Shown: positions 9,985-19,867, counted from the first letter of the stretch. The stretch: DNA of 64,000 bases from Shewanella seohaensis (GCF_025449215.1 NZ_CP104900.1:3348001-3412000); one strand, 5' to 3'. A program made the numbers and translations. The notes: generated by a model from the sequence alone, not told the origin.

Positions 9985-11085
9985 TTAGGCTTCTGCCGAA
10001 TCCGCCTTCACCGGTGTTATCGCTACAGGTTCAATCTCGGTTTTCGGCCAAGCATTGATCACCGCTTTCACCAAGGACGCCAATGGGATGGCAAAGAACA
10101 CGCCCCACACGCCCCATAAACCGCCAAACACTAACACGGCGGCAATGATGATGACGGGGTGTAAATCCACCGCATCGGAAAACAGAATTGGCACCAGCAC
10201 GTTGCCATCTAACGCCTGAATAATGCCGTAACCTAACATCAGATAACCAAACTCGGAGCTAAACCCCCACTGGAAGAAGGCCACCAAGGTGATGGGCAAG
10301 GTTACTAAAGTTGCGCCCACATAGGGAATAAGCACCGACAAGCCGGTCAACACCCCGAGTAAGGCCGAGTATCTCAGCCCCATAAAGGCAAAGAAGATGT
10401 AGCTTGCTACTCCGACAATCACAATCTCAATCACCTTGCCGCGGATATAGTTGAAGATCTGCTGGTGCATCTCAAACCATACCTTGCGGGCCAGCTGTCG
10501 ATTAGTAGGGAAAAAACGTTTACTGCCACTGATCAGCTGGTCTTTGTCTTTAAGAAAGAAGAACACTAATAAGGGCACTAAAATGGCGTACACCATCAGC
10601 ACCAATAAGGAGGCAGAGTAACCAATCAGTTGCTTGGCAATATCGAGCAGGTGCTGGGTGTCGAGCAATTTTTTAAGCTCGGCGACCATTAAATTAAGCT
10701 GTTCTGAACTGACAAACTGTGGATACTGGGTCGCTAATCCCTGCAAGGTTTGTAATCCCTTGTCGATCATACTCGGCAAATCTGTCATCAAGCTCACGCC
10801 TTGGCGCCACACGCTCGGGATAAGACCAAAGGTCAGCAACACCACAATTCCTAAAAACAGCACGAGTACTAAGGAAGCGCCCGTCGTGCGATTAATCCCC
10901 AATTTCAGCATTTGCGCCACAGGCCATTCAAGCAAAAAAGCCAGCACTAAGGCCACCAACAAAGGCGCTAATAAGCCGCCAGCAAAATACAACACAAGGG
11001 CAAGACCCACGAGAATGGCCAGCAGCGTCACCGCCTGAGGATCGCTAAAGCGCTCTTGATACCAACGAGAGAAAAAACTAAACAT
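9985..11085 (-). CDS. perM: AI-2E/PerM-family membrane transporter
   Basis: A 366-residue polytopic membrane protein of the AI-2E transporter (PF01594) family. It has hydrophobic segments near the N terminus (AVTLLAILVGLALVLYFAGGLLAPLLVALVLAFLL, two segments) and several in the C-terminal half (for example GVLTGLSVLIPYVGATLVTLPIT). The GxxxxIPYVG element is typical of the family. In E. coli perM sits next to bepA and yfgD, and the same three genes cluster here, which favours PerM over other paralogues. The substrate is not known. Confidence 0.85.
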   Translation of the reverse strand: MFSFFSRWYQERFSDPQAVTLLAILVGLALVLYFAGGLLAPLLVALVLAFLLEWPVAQMLKLGINRTTGASLVLVLFLGIVVLLTFGLIPSVWRQGVSLMTDLPSMIDKGLQTLQGLATQYPQFVSSEQLNLMVAELKKLLDTQHLLDIAKQLIGYSASLLVLMVYAILVPLLVFFFLKDKDQLISGSKRFFPTNRQLARKVWFEMHQQIFNYIRGKVIEIVIVGVASYIFFAFMGLRYSALLGVLTGLSVLIPYVGATLVTLPITLVAFFQWGFSSEFGYLMLGYGIIQALDGNVLVPILFSDAVDLHPVIIIAAVLVFGGLWGVWGVFFAIPLASLVKAVINAWPKTEIEPVAITPVKADSAEA

Positions 11086-11293
11086 GAATTCGTTCCAATG
11101 AGGTGATTGGCTTTCCGAAAACGCAGGAAAGATGCTTATGCTTTGGTGGTTAACCTTATCGCATCCGTTTTACTGTGTATATGCTTGAAAATCAGTTAAC
11201 TGCTACCTATGACCGACACGCCTATGCGAAGTTGCAGCCAGCTAAGCCAACTGGCCATTTTTACTGCGGCATTGAATCATGCTTTGGGCGTGC

Positions 11294-11527
11294 TTAGCCC
11301 TGCGATAAATCAACTTTTGTGATTAATAGCTCTAATTGGCTGGCGTCATCTTGCAATGTCACCACGGTATGCCCCTGTTTTTTAAAAAACGCGGGAACAT
11401 CTCGGCGGGAACCTGGGTCTGAGAGTAGGATATGTAAACTGTCGCCAGCAGACACAGACTTCAACGCAAGTTTGACCTTAACCAAGGGAACGGGGCAGCG
11501 AAATGATGTTAAATCAATAAAAATCAT
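11294..11527 (-). CDS. TusA/SirA-family sulfur carrier-like protein
   Basis: A 77-residue protein of the TusA fold. The conserved CPxP motif (C11-P-V-P14 in FRCPVPLVK) carries the persulfide cysteine in TusA. The rest (LHILLSDPGSRRDVPAFFKKQGH) matches the family pattern DPxxxxDIPxFxxxxGH. TusA relays sulfur for tRNA thiolation, but many paralogues have other jobs, and this copy beside bepA is more likely a paralogue than the main TusA. It is divergent from bepA. Confidence 0.85.
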   Translation of the reverse strand: MIFIDLTSFRCPVPLVKVKLALKSVSAGDSLHILLSDPGSRRDVPAFFKKQGHTVVTLQDDASQLELLITKVDLSQG

Positions 11528-11639
11528 AATGAACTTGCTATGAACGAACTTGGGCTATTATCCTAAGTTGCAACTCAAACTACAAGCTAAGTGCTACCCT
11601 AGCCTTAGTTGAGACAATTAAAAGAATCAAAGGATCCAC

Positions 11640-13109
11640 TTGCGTAATTTGACGTTTTTGACCCGATGTAAACCCCTTGCGGCGAGTGTGCTTTCATTAA
11701 TGTTACTCGGTGGAGCAGCAAAGAGTTTTGCCAACAACGACTTGCCCGACTTAGGCACCGCCGCCGTCAATACCTTCAGCCTAGAAAAAGAAATGGTCTA
11801 TGGCGATGCCTATATGCGCGTGATTCGTTCATCGGCGCCCATGCTGAACGATCCGGTATTGAGCCAATATTTGACTGAACTGGGCAATAAATTAGTCGCC
11901 CACGCCACGGGCGTTAAAACGCCCTTTTATTTCTTCTTACTGCAAAACGATGAGATTAACGCCTTTGCCTTCTTCGGCGGCCACGTTGCAGTACACACTG
12001 GGTTATTCCTTAACGCCGATAACGAAAGTGAGCTGGCCTCAGTGCTCGGCCACGAAATTACCCACGTGACCCAACGTCACTTGGCGCGATCCCTCGAAGC
12101 ACAGCAAAAAAGTGGCCCAGCGACCGTTGCAGGCCTACTCGGGGCGATTCTATTAACCATCGCCGTGCCGCAGGCGGGGATGGCTGCGCTGGCAACCACT
12201 CAAGCCATGGCGACCCAATCGAAGATCAACTATACCCGTCTGCATGAAAAAGAAGCCGACCGGATTGGCATGCAGATTCTGGTCGATGCGGGCTTTGACC
12301 CCAATGCCGCCGCCGATTTCTTTGGTAAACTCGCCAGTCGCTACCGTTTTACCACTACGCCGCCACAAATGTTGCTGACTCACCCATTACCCGAGTCACG
12401 GATCTCCGAAGCGCGCGATCGCGCTCACCAGTATCCGCACCGCTATGTACCAGATAATTTAAACTTCCAGCTCGCTAAAGCCCGTATTCAGGTGCGTTTT
12501 TCCAGTTACAGCGACGATGCGGTATTGAGCATGTTTGAAAAGCAGCTCAATAAGCAAACCTACGGCTTTAAAGAGGCCGCCCTCTACGGTAAAGCCTTAG
12601 CGCTGTTTAGATTGAAGAAATTTGATGAGTCCGAAAAGATTGTCGACGAGCTATTAAAAATCGATGATAACAACTTGTTTTATATCGATACCAAGACGGA
12701 TTTGCTCAACGAGCGCAAGGATTATGCTAAGGCGACTAAGTTACTCGAAGCCCAGCGTAAGATGAAACCCACATCGCAGGTAATTAACGCGAACTTAGCC
12801 AATATCTATATTGAGGCCGGTGAGCCAGCGAAAGCTATCCCACTGCTGGAAGACATGATTTTCCTCGATAAGCAAAATCAACTGCCCTATCAACTGCTCA
12901 ATCTTGCCTATAAAAAATTGGGCAATCAGGGCATGGAGTATTTCTCCAATGCCGAGATAATGGCGCTAGGCGCTAACTACAAGGGCGCTATCGATCAGCT
13001 GAACTTTGCCTACCGCGCCTCGGAAGGCAATCCATTACAACTGGCACGAATCGAAGCACGTATCCGTCAATTTAAACAAGCGGATAAAGAGATGGATGCT
13101 TTGAAGTAA
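11640..13109 (+). CDS. bepA: periplasmic M48 metalloprotease BepA with TPR domain
   Basis: BepA is a zinc protease and chaperone in the periplasm that helps or degrades stalled outer-membrane proteins such as LptD. The 489-residue product begins with a signal peptide (ending about SFA-NN). It has the zinc motif H138-E-I-T-H142, a third ligand E205 in LHEKEADRIG, and C-terminal TPR repeats (from about residue 300). The start is a TTG at 11640, supported by AAAGGA six bases upstream; no ATG fits the signal peptide. It is placed between perM and yfgD as in E. coli. Confidence 0.95.
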   Translation: MRNLTFLTRCKPLAASVLSLMLLGGAAKSFANNDLPDLGTAAVNTFSLEKEMVYGDAYMRVIRSSAPMLNDPVLSQYLTELGNKLVAHATGVKTPFYFFLLQNDEINAFAFFGGHVAVHTGLFLNADNESELASVLGHEITHVTQRHLARSLEAQQKSGPATVAGLLGAILLTIAVPQAGMAALATTQAMATQSKINYTRLHEKEADRIGMQILVDAGFDPNAAADFFGKLASRYRFTTTPPQMLLTHPLPESRISEARDRAHQYPHRYVPDNLNFQLAKARIQVRFSSYSDDAVLSMFEKQLNKQTYGFKEAALYGKALALFRLKKFDESEKIVDELLKIDDNNLFYIDTKTDLLNERKDYAKATKLLEAQRKMKPTSQVINANLANIYIEAGEPAKAIPLLEDMIFLDKQNQLPYQLLNLAYKKLGNQGMEYFSNAEIMALGANYKGAIDQLNFAYRASEGNPLQLARIEARIRQFKQADKEMDALK

Positions 13110-13141
13110 AATCAGCGATTTTACCTCTATCCGTTATAATC

Positions 13142-13175
13142 GCGCCCCGAACATCCTGACGGGGCGCTGTTTTTT
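13142..13175 (+). terminator. rho-independent terminator after bepA
   Basis: GCGCCCCG (13142-13149) pairs with CGGGGCGC (13160-13167), followed by TGTTTTTT. Confidence 0.85.
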
Positions 13176-13221
13176 CTGCTATCATCCGCGCCATTGTTTT
13201 AGCCGATTGAGCATAAGTACT

Positions 13222-13572
13222 ATGACCCAAGCAACGATTTACCATAACCCACGTTGTTCAAAGAGCCGCGAAACCTTAGCCCTACTCGAGCAGCAAGGCT
13301 GCGATATCACAGTCGTGGAATACCTTAAGAATCCTCCAAGCGCCGCTGACATCCGTGGGATTTTAGCCACACTCAAACTCAGCGCCCGTGAGTTGATGCG
13401 CACTAAGGAAGACGAGTATCAAGCACTGGGACTCGCCAATCCGGCCTTAACCGAAGAGCAACTTATCGACGCCATGGTCAAGATGCCAAAATTGATTGAA
13501 CGCCCAATCGTACTGGCCAATCAACAGGCAGCCATTGGTCGTCCACCGGAAAATGTACTGAACATTCTCTAA
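13222..13572 (+). CDS. yfgD: ArsC/YfgD-family glutaredoxin-dependent reductase-like protein
   Basis: A 116-residue protein of the arsenate reductase (ArsC/Spx) fold. The active-site loop is YHNPRCSKSRETL with the catalytic cysteine at C12, and the C-terminal part has the conserved RPIVLANQQAAIGRPPENVL. The start is taken as ATG 13222; an in-frame TTG at 13207 would add five residues. YfgD relatives act on arsenate in some bacteria, but the true substrate here is unknown, and the bepA neighbourhood suggests a housekeeping role. It is separated from the next gene by only 47 bases. Confidence 0.9.
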   Translation: MTQATIYHNPRCSKSRETLALLEQQGCDITVVEYLKNPPSAADIRGILATLKLSARELMRTKEDEYQALGLANPALTEEQLIDAMVKMPKLIERPIVLANQQAAIGRPPENVLNIL

Positions 13573-13619
13573 TCTTCGGCCATTTCACCATCATTCGATG
13601 CGATTAAGATAGGAACATC

Positions 13620-14000
13620 ATGACCTCAAGCACTTTGCTGACACTGAGCCGTTTAGGCTACCTTGCCCTCGTTCTCCTACTGGGCGGTTGGTTTATTGGT
13701 CAGGGCCTCAATGGGGAATACACCTTATTATTCAGCCTCCTCTGGCTAGTGCCTTTGTTGCTGCCCTTAAGAGGCATTTTGAAGGGCAACCCATACACCT
13801 ATGCATGGGCCAGCTTTATTTTATGCTTATATATGCTGCACGCCCTCACCTTGTTGTATGTCACGACCGATGCATTGGCCTTTGCCATTATCGAAGTCCT
13901 GCTGATTGGCATCCTGTTAATCGCGTTCCCATTTTATGCACGTATCCGTGGACGTGAACTTGGCCTAGGTCTTAAGAAAAAGTCCGACAAGCAAGACTGA
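13620..14000 (+). CDS. DUF2069 inner-membrane protein
   Basis: A 126-residue protein with about four membrane segments (LGYLALVLLLGGWFIGQGL, LLFSLLWLVPLLLPLRGIL, WASFILCLYMLHALTLLYV, FAIIEVLLIGILLIAFPFY) and a basic C-terminal tail RGRELGLGLKKKSDKQD. It matches my recollection of the DUF2069 family, which often sits between yfgD and hda in Vibrio and Shewanella. The function is unknown. AGGAACATC directly before the ATG is a good ribosome site. Confidence 0.85.
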   Translation: MTSSTLLTLSRLGYLALVLLLGGWFIGQGLNGEYTLLFSLLWLVPLLLPLRGILKGNPYTYAWASFILCLYMLHALTLLYVTTDALAFAIIEVLLIGILLIAFPFYARIRGRELGLGLKKKSDKQD

Positions 14001-14426
14001 TTGTAAGCTCCAATCAATCTCATCGCTGCCAGCGACCAACAAGTCGCGATTAGCCAGCACCGATAAGCAAGTTCAGATGAGCAAGTTCTGATTAACAAGC
14101 GCGGTTCTGTTTTAATACCGCTCCGCGCTCTTTGTTTCGAGAAGTCGTGATTAGAGATGTCGTGACTCCATATGTTGTGATTCGCAACATCATAATTCTA
14201 TAAATTCGAACCCCGCTTTTATAACCTTCACTCAAAGCCAAATCCGCCGTTGTATTAATCCCTTTTCGGCACAACTCCCCTCCCAACCCGACAACATTTA
14301 ACTTACCTTTCATCACTTTTTGTAACCAAAAGAGCGTGCTATAGTCGGTTGATATGCAAAGCAATGACGGCCAACAAAGCCAGTCATACTACAAAAACAA
14401 TAACATAGCGTTAATTGGAGTGAGTC
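14001..14426. other. intergenic region with degenerate short tandem repeats
   Basis: No gene is supported; a minus-strand frame of 90 codons at 14092-14364 shows no family features. It holds two patches of imperfect repeats: AGCAAGTTC-type units of about 14 bases (14063-14100) and GTCGTGATT-type units of 15 bases (14144-14203). The promoter of the lipoprotein gene at 14427 should lie near 14320-14400. Confidence 0.5.
14144..14203. repeat. four degenerate 15-bp tandem units
   Basis: The units read GTCGTGATTAGAGAT, GTCGTGACTCCATAT, GTTGTGATTCGCAAC and ATCATAATTCTATAA. The first six to nine bases of each are the best conserved. The pattern was read by eye and is weak in the fourth unit. Confidence 0.4.
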
Positions 14427-16376
14427 ATGATGGGAATATGGGTTCCAATGCGTCGATTGAGTATTATCGCGGCGACCGTCGCTCTCAGTGCCTGTGGAGG
14501 CGGTGGTGGGGATAATAATGATGGTGGTACGGTAACCCCACCAACCACTAACGTGCCACGCTGCACTACAGTGACTCCGCTCATCACCACAGACTCAGGC
14601 GCCATCCGCTTTAAAACTGAACCCCAATATGTGGCGGGACAATCCAGTGCCATTATTGCCAGCCTAGGGAGTCGCGATTCACAGGATCTCACCTTCCGCT
14701 GGCAACAGTTAGAAGGCCACAGCATTGAACTCGTGAGTCAAAATAGCCCAGTATTAGCCTTCGATATCCCCGCAGCAGGCAGCTACCGTTTTAGCCTACA
14801 TATCAGCGGCAGCAATATCGATGAAACGGCTGAAATAGCGATCAATGCCGACAGCAGCGCGGGGGCAATGCTAAACATTCGTCAAGATCATCAAGCCGTT
14901 GAGGGTAACGATGTCAGCCTACGCATCGCTCAACAAGCAGGCCTTGGTGCATCAAGCATCAATTGGTGTATCGCCGAGGGCCCCAGTGTCAGTCTCGATA
15001 TCAGCGATCCCTTTAGACCCCTATTTACCGCGGCCACTGTTAGTCAAGATACCTTAACTCGCCTTAGGGCATCGGCCACGATTAACGGTAATACCGTGAC
15101 AGATGAAGCCTATGTGCTCACCACGGCGGCGCCCACAATAAGCTCAACCTACTTCGATACCCCTGTGGCACGCACCCACGCTTATCATCCTGCTTCTCCC
15201 TATGCCAGCGCCTTAACGAGCTGTGTGTACTCAAATCAGTTAAAAGAAGCTTGTACTATCAATCAATTGCCGCTAATCGGCCAAGTATCAAATACGCTCG
15301 ATGTCGACACTATTCTCGATCGCGTCTTAGTGTCCCACGATTGGATGGGCGACAATTTCGCCGCGTTTTTACGTCAAATGGACCCGAGCAGCGATTTTGC
15401 CCGCCTACTACAATCGGTCACTGCCGTGGTGATAAGCTATGATGTGCGCCCCTCATTTTATTGGGTGGTTACGGGAGCGATTTATCTCGACCCGAATGAT
15501 TTGTGGCTCACGCCAACCCAGCGCGACACCATTAACGAGGCGCCAGATTATCGCAGCGACTTTGGCAGTGAACTCAATTTCATCATGCCGTGGCGTTACG
15601 TTAAAAATAACCAATATGCTTCACAGGGATTCCCAATCACTACGCGCGCCACGCGCACGCTCAGCCAGATTAATCCCGATCTCGCCTCACTCTTGTACCA
15701 TGAGCTCGCCCATGCCAATGACTTCTTCCCAAGAAGCATACACGCCACGCTCACAGGCCCCAGATTGTTGGACGACTATAGCCGTAGAAATGCCAATAAG
15801 AGTTTGATATCCGATCAAGTGAGTCGCAGCTATCCCCTCACCAGCACAGAAATGACAGGTCTTGCGGCGGTGAGCTTCTTAGGCGCCAAAGCCACTGCAA
15901 CCCAAAAAGCCTATCAACCTTCGGATGTGAGTACGTTTTTCTCCGGTGATATCGCCAATGACTTTTACAACTATTCCAGTACCCGTGAAGATGCGGCGAT
16001 GTTATTCGAAGAGGCCATGATGAGTTATCGCTATCAAATCCAGCGCGATGTGGCTGTCACTAACCTGCCCGCCTTACTCACAGCAGATACTGTGATTGTT
16101 GACTGGGGACAAAGGGGCCGAATTGGCGACGATAGTCTGGCGAACCGCGCAGCCTTAGTGATCGATGGCATGCTACCAGAGCTTGATGGTATCAGCCTGC
16201 TCACGAGCCTGCCCGAGCCAATAGCGATGACCCAAGGCCAAAGCTGGCGACAAACCCTGGGGATTTCACCCAATACCACAGTGAAAGGACTACAAGGAGT
16301 TGCGGCCAGTGGCGAAACGCTTACCGAGCCAGAGCTACGCTTCAGTGGCGATCGTCATCGCCATCCACAGCAATGA
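14427..16376 (+). CDS. outer-membrane-type lipoprotein with PKD-like region and HExxH metalloprotease motif
   Basis: A 649-residue secreted lipoprotein. The signal peptide ends in LSAC (lipidated C23), followed by a Gly/Asn-rich tether (GGGGGDNNDGG). Residues about 60-160 look like a PKD/REJ beta-sandwich (SLGSRDSQDLTFRWQQLEGHSIELV). Further on, H425-E-L-A-H429 in LASLLYHELAHANDFFP is a zinc-peptidase motif within a helix. A possible third ligand is one of the acidic residues in the later helix EDAAMLFEEAMMSYR, as in gluzincins. I do not recognise a named family. The start follows GGAGTGAGTC. It is a single gene converging on hda with a shared terminator. The enzymatic role is inferred from the motif only. 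Confidence 0.75.
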   Translation: MMGIWVPMRRLSIIAATVALSACGGGGGDNNDGGTVTPPTTNVPRCTTVTPLITTDSGAIRFKTEPQYVAGQSSAIIASLGSRDSQDLTFRWQQLEGHSIELVSQNSPVLAFDIPAAGSYRFSLHISGSNIDETAEIAINADSSAGAMLNIRQDHQAVEGNDVSLRIAQQAGLGASSINWCIAEGPSVSLDISDPFRPLFTAATVSQDTLTRLRASATINGNTVTDEAYVLTTAAPTISSTYFDTPVARTHAYHPASPYASALTSCVYSNQLKEACTINQLPLIGQVSNTLDVDTILDRVLVSHDWMGDNFAAFLRQMDPSSDFARLLQSVTAVVISYDVRPSFYWVVTGAIYLDPNDLWLTPTQRDTINEAPDYRSDFGSELNFIMPWRYVKNNQYASQGFPITTRATRTLSQINPDLASLLYHELAHANDFFPRSIHATLTGPRLLDDYSRRNANKSLISDQVSRSYPLTSTEMTGLAAVSFLGAKATATQKAYQPSDVSTFFSGDIANDFYNYSSTREDAAMLFEEAMMSYRYQIQRDVAVTNLPALLTADTVIVDWGQRGRIGDDSLANRAALVIDGMLPELDGISLLTSLPEPIAMTQGQSWRQTLGISPNTTVKGLQGVAASGETLTEPELRFSGDRHRHPQQ

Positions 16377-16460
16377 TTTGGATTGCTAAATCGGCAGATA
16401 CACTAAACTCAAGCCTCTTAGCAGACCTAAGTTAGCGATAGATGTGAGATAAAGAGAGAT

Positions 16461-16491
16461 AAAAAGCCCGTCGTGATATGACGGGCTTTTT
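16461..16491. terminator. bidirectional terminator between the lipoprotein gene and hda
   Basis: AAAAAGCCCGTC and GACGGGCTTTTT pair around GTGATAT; T runs are present on both strands. Confidence 0.88.
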
Positions 16492-16541
16492 GTTAACACT
16501 GAATGTTTATTAAACAGGATTTAGATTGACAGTCAGAACGA

Positions 16542-17252
16542 TTACAGGTGCAGCATTTCTTTGGCAAAAGGAATCGTGAGCTTGCGCTGATGTACGAGGG
16601 ATGCCTTATCCAGTTTATCCAACACATCAAATAAGGTACGTAGATCCCTTGCCATACGATTAAGCAAGAAGCGGCCAACGTCTTCGGGCAACTGTAATCC
16701 GCGCATCGCCGCACGGCGTTGCAGTGCCGCTAACTTTTCATCATCGGCCATAGGTTGCAGCTGATAATTGAGTCCCCACTGCATCCGAGAGACTAAGTCA
16801 GGTAACAAGAAGCCAGCATCTGCGGGCGCCGAGCGGCCACTGACCACCAGCGCACAACGCTTGTTCTCAGCGACACGATTGTACAAATCGAATATGGCCT
16901 CTTCCCAAATCGGGTGACCAGCAATGTCATCCACATCGTCGATGCAGATCAAATCGAGCTGCTCCAGCCCCTCTAACAGCGCGGTTGAGATGCTGGCATG
17001 AATGCCAAGGGGAAGGTAAAAACTGCGGCGGTCGAGTTCATTGGCATGGGCACAAGCGGCGTGCATTAAGTGAGTCCGCCCCGATTTCACCGGTCCCCAT
17101 ACATAAATTGCGGCTTCACCTTGGCCTTCTGCATTGGCGCGCAGCTTTTGGATAAGTTCGTCATTACCCGCTGCCGGATAATAACTGTTAAAGGTTTCAT
17201 CATCCGGTAAGTAAACCGGTAACGACAGTTGTAGCGGTGAGTTTAATGGCAC
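16542..17252 (-). CDS. hda: DnaA regulatory inactivator Hda
   Basis: Hda is an AAA+ protein that, bound to the DNA sliding clamp, triggers ATP hydrolysis by DnaA and so stops re-initiation of replication. The 236-residue product begins with the clamp-binding motif QLSLPV (residues 8-13). It has a Walker A-like loop (VWGPVKSGRTHLMHA), a Walker B (LDLICIDDVDDI) and sensor/lid helices ending LTIPFAKEMLHL. Its length matches the family. It is near uraA, with which hda is neighbouring in many gamma-proteobacteria. Confidence 0.95.
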   Translation of the reverse strand: MPLNSPLQLSLPVYLPDDETFNSYYPAAGNDELIQKLRANAEGQGEAAIYVWGPVKSGRTHLMHAACAHANELDRRSFYLPLGIHASISTALLEGLEQLDLICIDDVDDIAGHPIWEEAIFDLYNRVAENKRCALVVSGRSAPADAGFLLPDLVSRMQWGLNYQLQPMADDEKLAALQRRAAMRGLQLPEDVGRFLLNRMARDLRTLFDVLDKLDKASLVHQRKLTIPFAKEMLHL

Positions 17253-17331
17253 TCGTACGTCTCAATATCAATAAATTATCGACTCCCCCACATGACTGAG
17301 CATAGGCATGCCCAGTCACAACGAGGGAAGT

Positions 17332-18414
17332 TTAAGGTAACCGCCATTGATAGACAGTTTTACCCGCTGGGCTGGCACCGGCAGAAAACTCCCCTGGCGC
17401 CACCACCGAAATTCGCGGCTCTAGACTCAGTAAACGTTCAAAGTCGGTCTGAGAACCAAACAAATCCAAGGAAAAGGTTGCGGTATTACCTTGGATGCGC
17501 GACAGCGTCGCATTCTTCACAGCGCTGAGTTGCTTTAAGTATTTTTCAACTTCAACTAGCTGCGCCATTTTATCAATGTTCACGAAGGTCACACTGGCAC
17601 CGACCTGTTCACCGGAATCGGCAATGGCGTACTTAGTGAAATAATAATCGCCGAGGGCGGCCATCATAGCGGTGATCGCCTGCGCGCTATTTTCTGCCGT
17701 ACCATTAAAACTAAACAGTGGCGGCGTTAACGAGTCGATCGTGGCCTTGGTGTACAAATTCAAGCGGTAACGCACTTGGTTTCCCGCTGGTTCAATAGCG
17801 ACCAGGGCTAAGAAGTCAGCTTGGTAACGTCCGGAGACGCTAGACACTATATCGGCAAACATGCCTTTAACATCATTCGGATTGATGCCCATCAACTCAT
17901 CGAGGTCGAGGATAGGCAGTAAGACAGGAATGCCGCGCTCATCGGAGAAGGTATTGAATGCCTGACGCTCGGCTAAGGTCGATGAATCACTCAGTAAAAT
18001 CGTGTCACCTTCACTTGGCATGGCAACCCAAAAGAGTGTCAGTGGACGCTGAATGCCCCACACGGGTAATTGGGCCTGACGTAACAGGGTGATAATGCGG
18101 CGATGCTCAAAGTTGGCTTTTAACAGCAGTTGGCCATTTTGCTCCACATAACCATATTGGCTCAGCAGTGCATCGGGATTGGCCAGTTGCGATTGGATAA
18201 CGCCGTTATCCAAAGAACGTGCTGTCCCGGTATTCTTAATGATCACTTTTTCCAGCGCGGCTTTAAGGGCTTTATTCCGCTCAGGCACGGCGCGGGAAGC
18301 CACGGGCACATCGGCTTCATCTAATTTACTCACTTCAACAGCTTGCAGGCTATTAACGGTAAACAGGCAGTATAAAAACGCGAGTAAGCTTGGCTTTAAT
18401 AGGAATTTCAGCAT
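17332..18414 (-). CDS. DUF2066 exported protein
   Basis: A 360-residue protein with an N-terminal signal peptide (PSLLAFLYCLFTVNSLQA-VEV), hence periplasmic or membrane-associated. The sequence matches the DUF2066 family (VPVASRAVPERNKALKAALEKVIIKNTG near the mature N terminus, and WGIQRPLTLFWVAMP). The function is unknown. The gene is upstream of hda on the same strand, with 79 bases between, and may be co-transcribed with it. Confidence 0.85.
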   Translation of the reverse strand: MLKFLLKPSLLAFLYCLFTVNSLQAVEVSKLDEADVPVASRAVPERNKALKAALEKVIIKNTGTARSLDNGVIQSQLANPDALLSQYGYVEQNGQLLLKANFEHRRIITLLRQAQLPVWGIQRPLTLFWVAMPSEGDTILLSDSSTLAERQAFNTFSDERGIPVLLPILDLDELMGINPNDVKGMFADIVSSVSGRYQADFLALVAIEPAGNQVRYRLNLYTKATIDSLTPPLFSFNGTAENSAQAITAMMAALGDYYFTKYAIADSGEQVGASVTFVNIDKMAQLVEVEKYLKQLSAVKNATLSRIQGNTATFSLDLFGSQTDFERLLSLEPRISVVAPGEFSAGASPAGKTVYQWRLP

Positions 18415-18629
18415 CTTTGAGTAGTTGAAGTAACGTCAGATAGTGCAAATTGTACCATAGTTAGCGCCTTTAGCGAGTCTTGGGGAGATTTCGACCACGG
18501 ATTAAGTGCTGTCACTCGCTTTAGCAATAAAACAGTGATCCTTACCTACAATCGGGGCATTTTATAAGGAACATATAGCAACAAACTGTTATCATCTCAC
18601 GGTTTACCCTAAATTTACGAGAACAATAA

Positions 18630-19867
18630 ATGAAACGACTCGCTATACCACTTCAGGGCGCGCAAATGCTGTTTGTTGCATTTGGCGCCCTAGTGCTAAT
18701 GCCACTACTCACAGGGCTTGATACCAGTGTCGCCCTGTTTACTGCGGGTATTGGTACCCTGCTGTTTCAGTTAATCACGAAACGCCAAGTGCCAATCTTC
18801 CTCGCCTCCTCCTTTGCCTTTATAGCCCCGATTCTTTATGGAGTACAAACCTGGGGGATCCCATCAACCATGGGCGGCATCATTGCCGCGGGTCTTGTGT
18901 ATATTCTCCTCGGCGCGTTAGTGAAAGTGCGCGGCACCGACTTTATCCATCGACTGCTTCCACCTGTGGTGGTTGGCCCAGTGATTATTATCATTGGTCT
19001 AGGTTTAGCGCCTGTGGCGGTGAATATGGCGCTGGGTAAAAGTGGAGACGGCAGCTTAACACTCGTTCCCACCAATACCGCTTTGATTATTTCCCTCGCC
19101 TCACTCTGTACCACCATAGCTGTGGCTATTTTTGCCAAGGGCTTACTTAAAGTGATGCCTATTCTGGCGGGGATTGTGGTGGGTTATGGTCTAAGCCTTG
19201 CCTTTGGGATCGTGGATTTTGCGGTGGTTACAGCGGCAAGCTGGATTGCTATTCCGAAATTTGTCGCGCCTGAATTTAACTGGCATGCCATCGCCTTTAT
19301 GATCCCGGTCGCGATTGCGCCTGCGGTTGAACATATTGGTGATATCCTCGCGATTTCCAATGTCACGGGTAAAGACTTTATGAAAAAACCCGGCCTGCAT
19401 CGCACCTTGACCGGCGACGGCGTTGCGACAATTGCTGCAGCGGCCTTCGGTGGCCCCCAAATACCACCTATTCGGAAGTGACTGGCGCGGTGACCTTAAC
19501 CCGTAACTTCGACCCTAAGATCATGACTTGGACGGCGATCACCGCCATTACCTTGGCTTTTGTGGGTAAGTTAGGCGCCCTGATGCAAACGATTCCCGTC
19601 CCTGTAATGGGTGGCATTATGTGTTTGTTATTTGGTTCTATCGCCGCAGTGGGCTTAAATACCCTCATCCGTAATCACGTGGATTTATCCGAGCCACGTA
19701 ACTTAAGTATTGTCGGCGTGACACTGGTTTTCGGTATTGGTGGTATGGCCTTTGGCATTGGCTCCTTCAGCCTCACGGGCATCAGCCTCTGTGGTATTGT
19801 GGCCATCACCATGAATCTGCTGTTACCTGCAAGCAAACACCATGAGCGTGACGCTGCATCACACTAA
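18630..19867 (+). CDS. uraA: uracil/xanthine permease UraA-like, frameshifted in this sequence
   Basis: This is a nucleobase:cation symporter of the NCS2 family that imports uracil across the inner membrane. The frame from ATG 18630 runs to 19481 and continues in the next frame to 19867. At the joint the conserved motif GGPPNTTYSE is broken: after GGTGG there are five C (19454-19458) where six are needed. Restoring one base gives about 412 residues with 12-14 membrane segments, the usual length. The N-terminal QMLFVAFGALVLMPLLTGLD fits the family. Since the two parts together are complete and well conserved, I treat it as one intact gene with a sequencing undercall; a real mutation would inactivate it. 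Confidence 0.9.

Noticed and set aside
14092..14364. Open frame of 90 codons on the minus strand before the lipoprotein gene
   Set aside because: It runs through the short repeats and shows no protein-like pattern or ribosome site.
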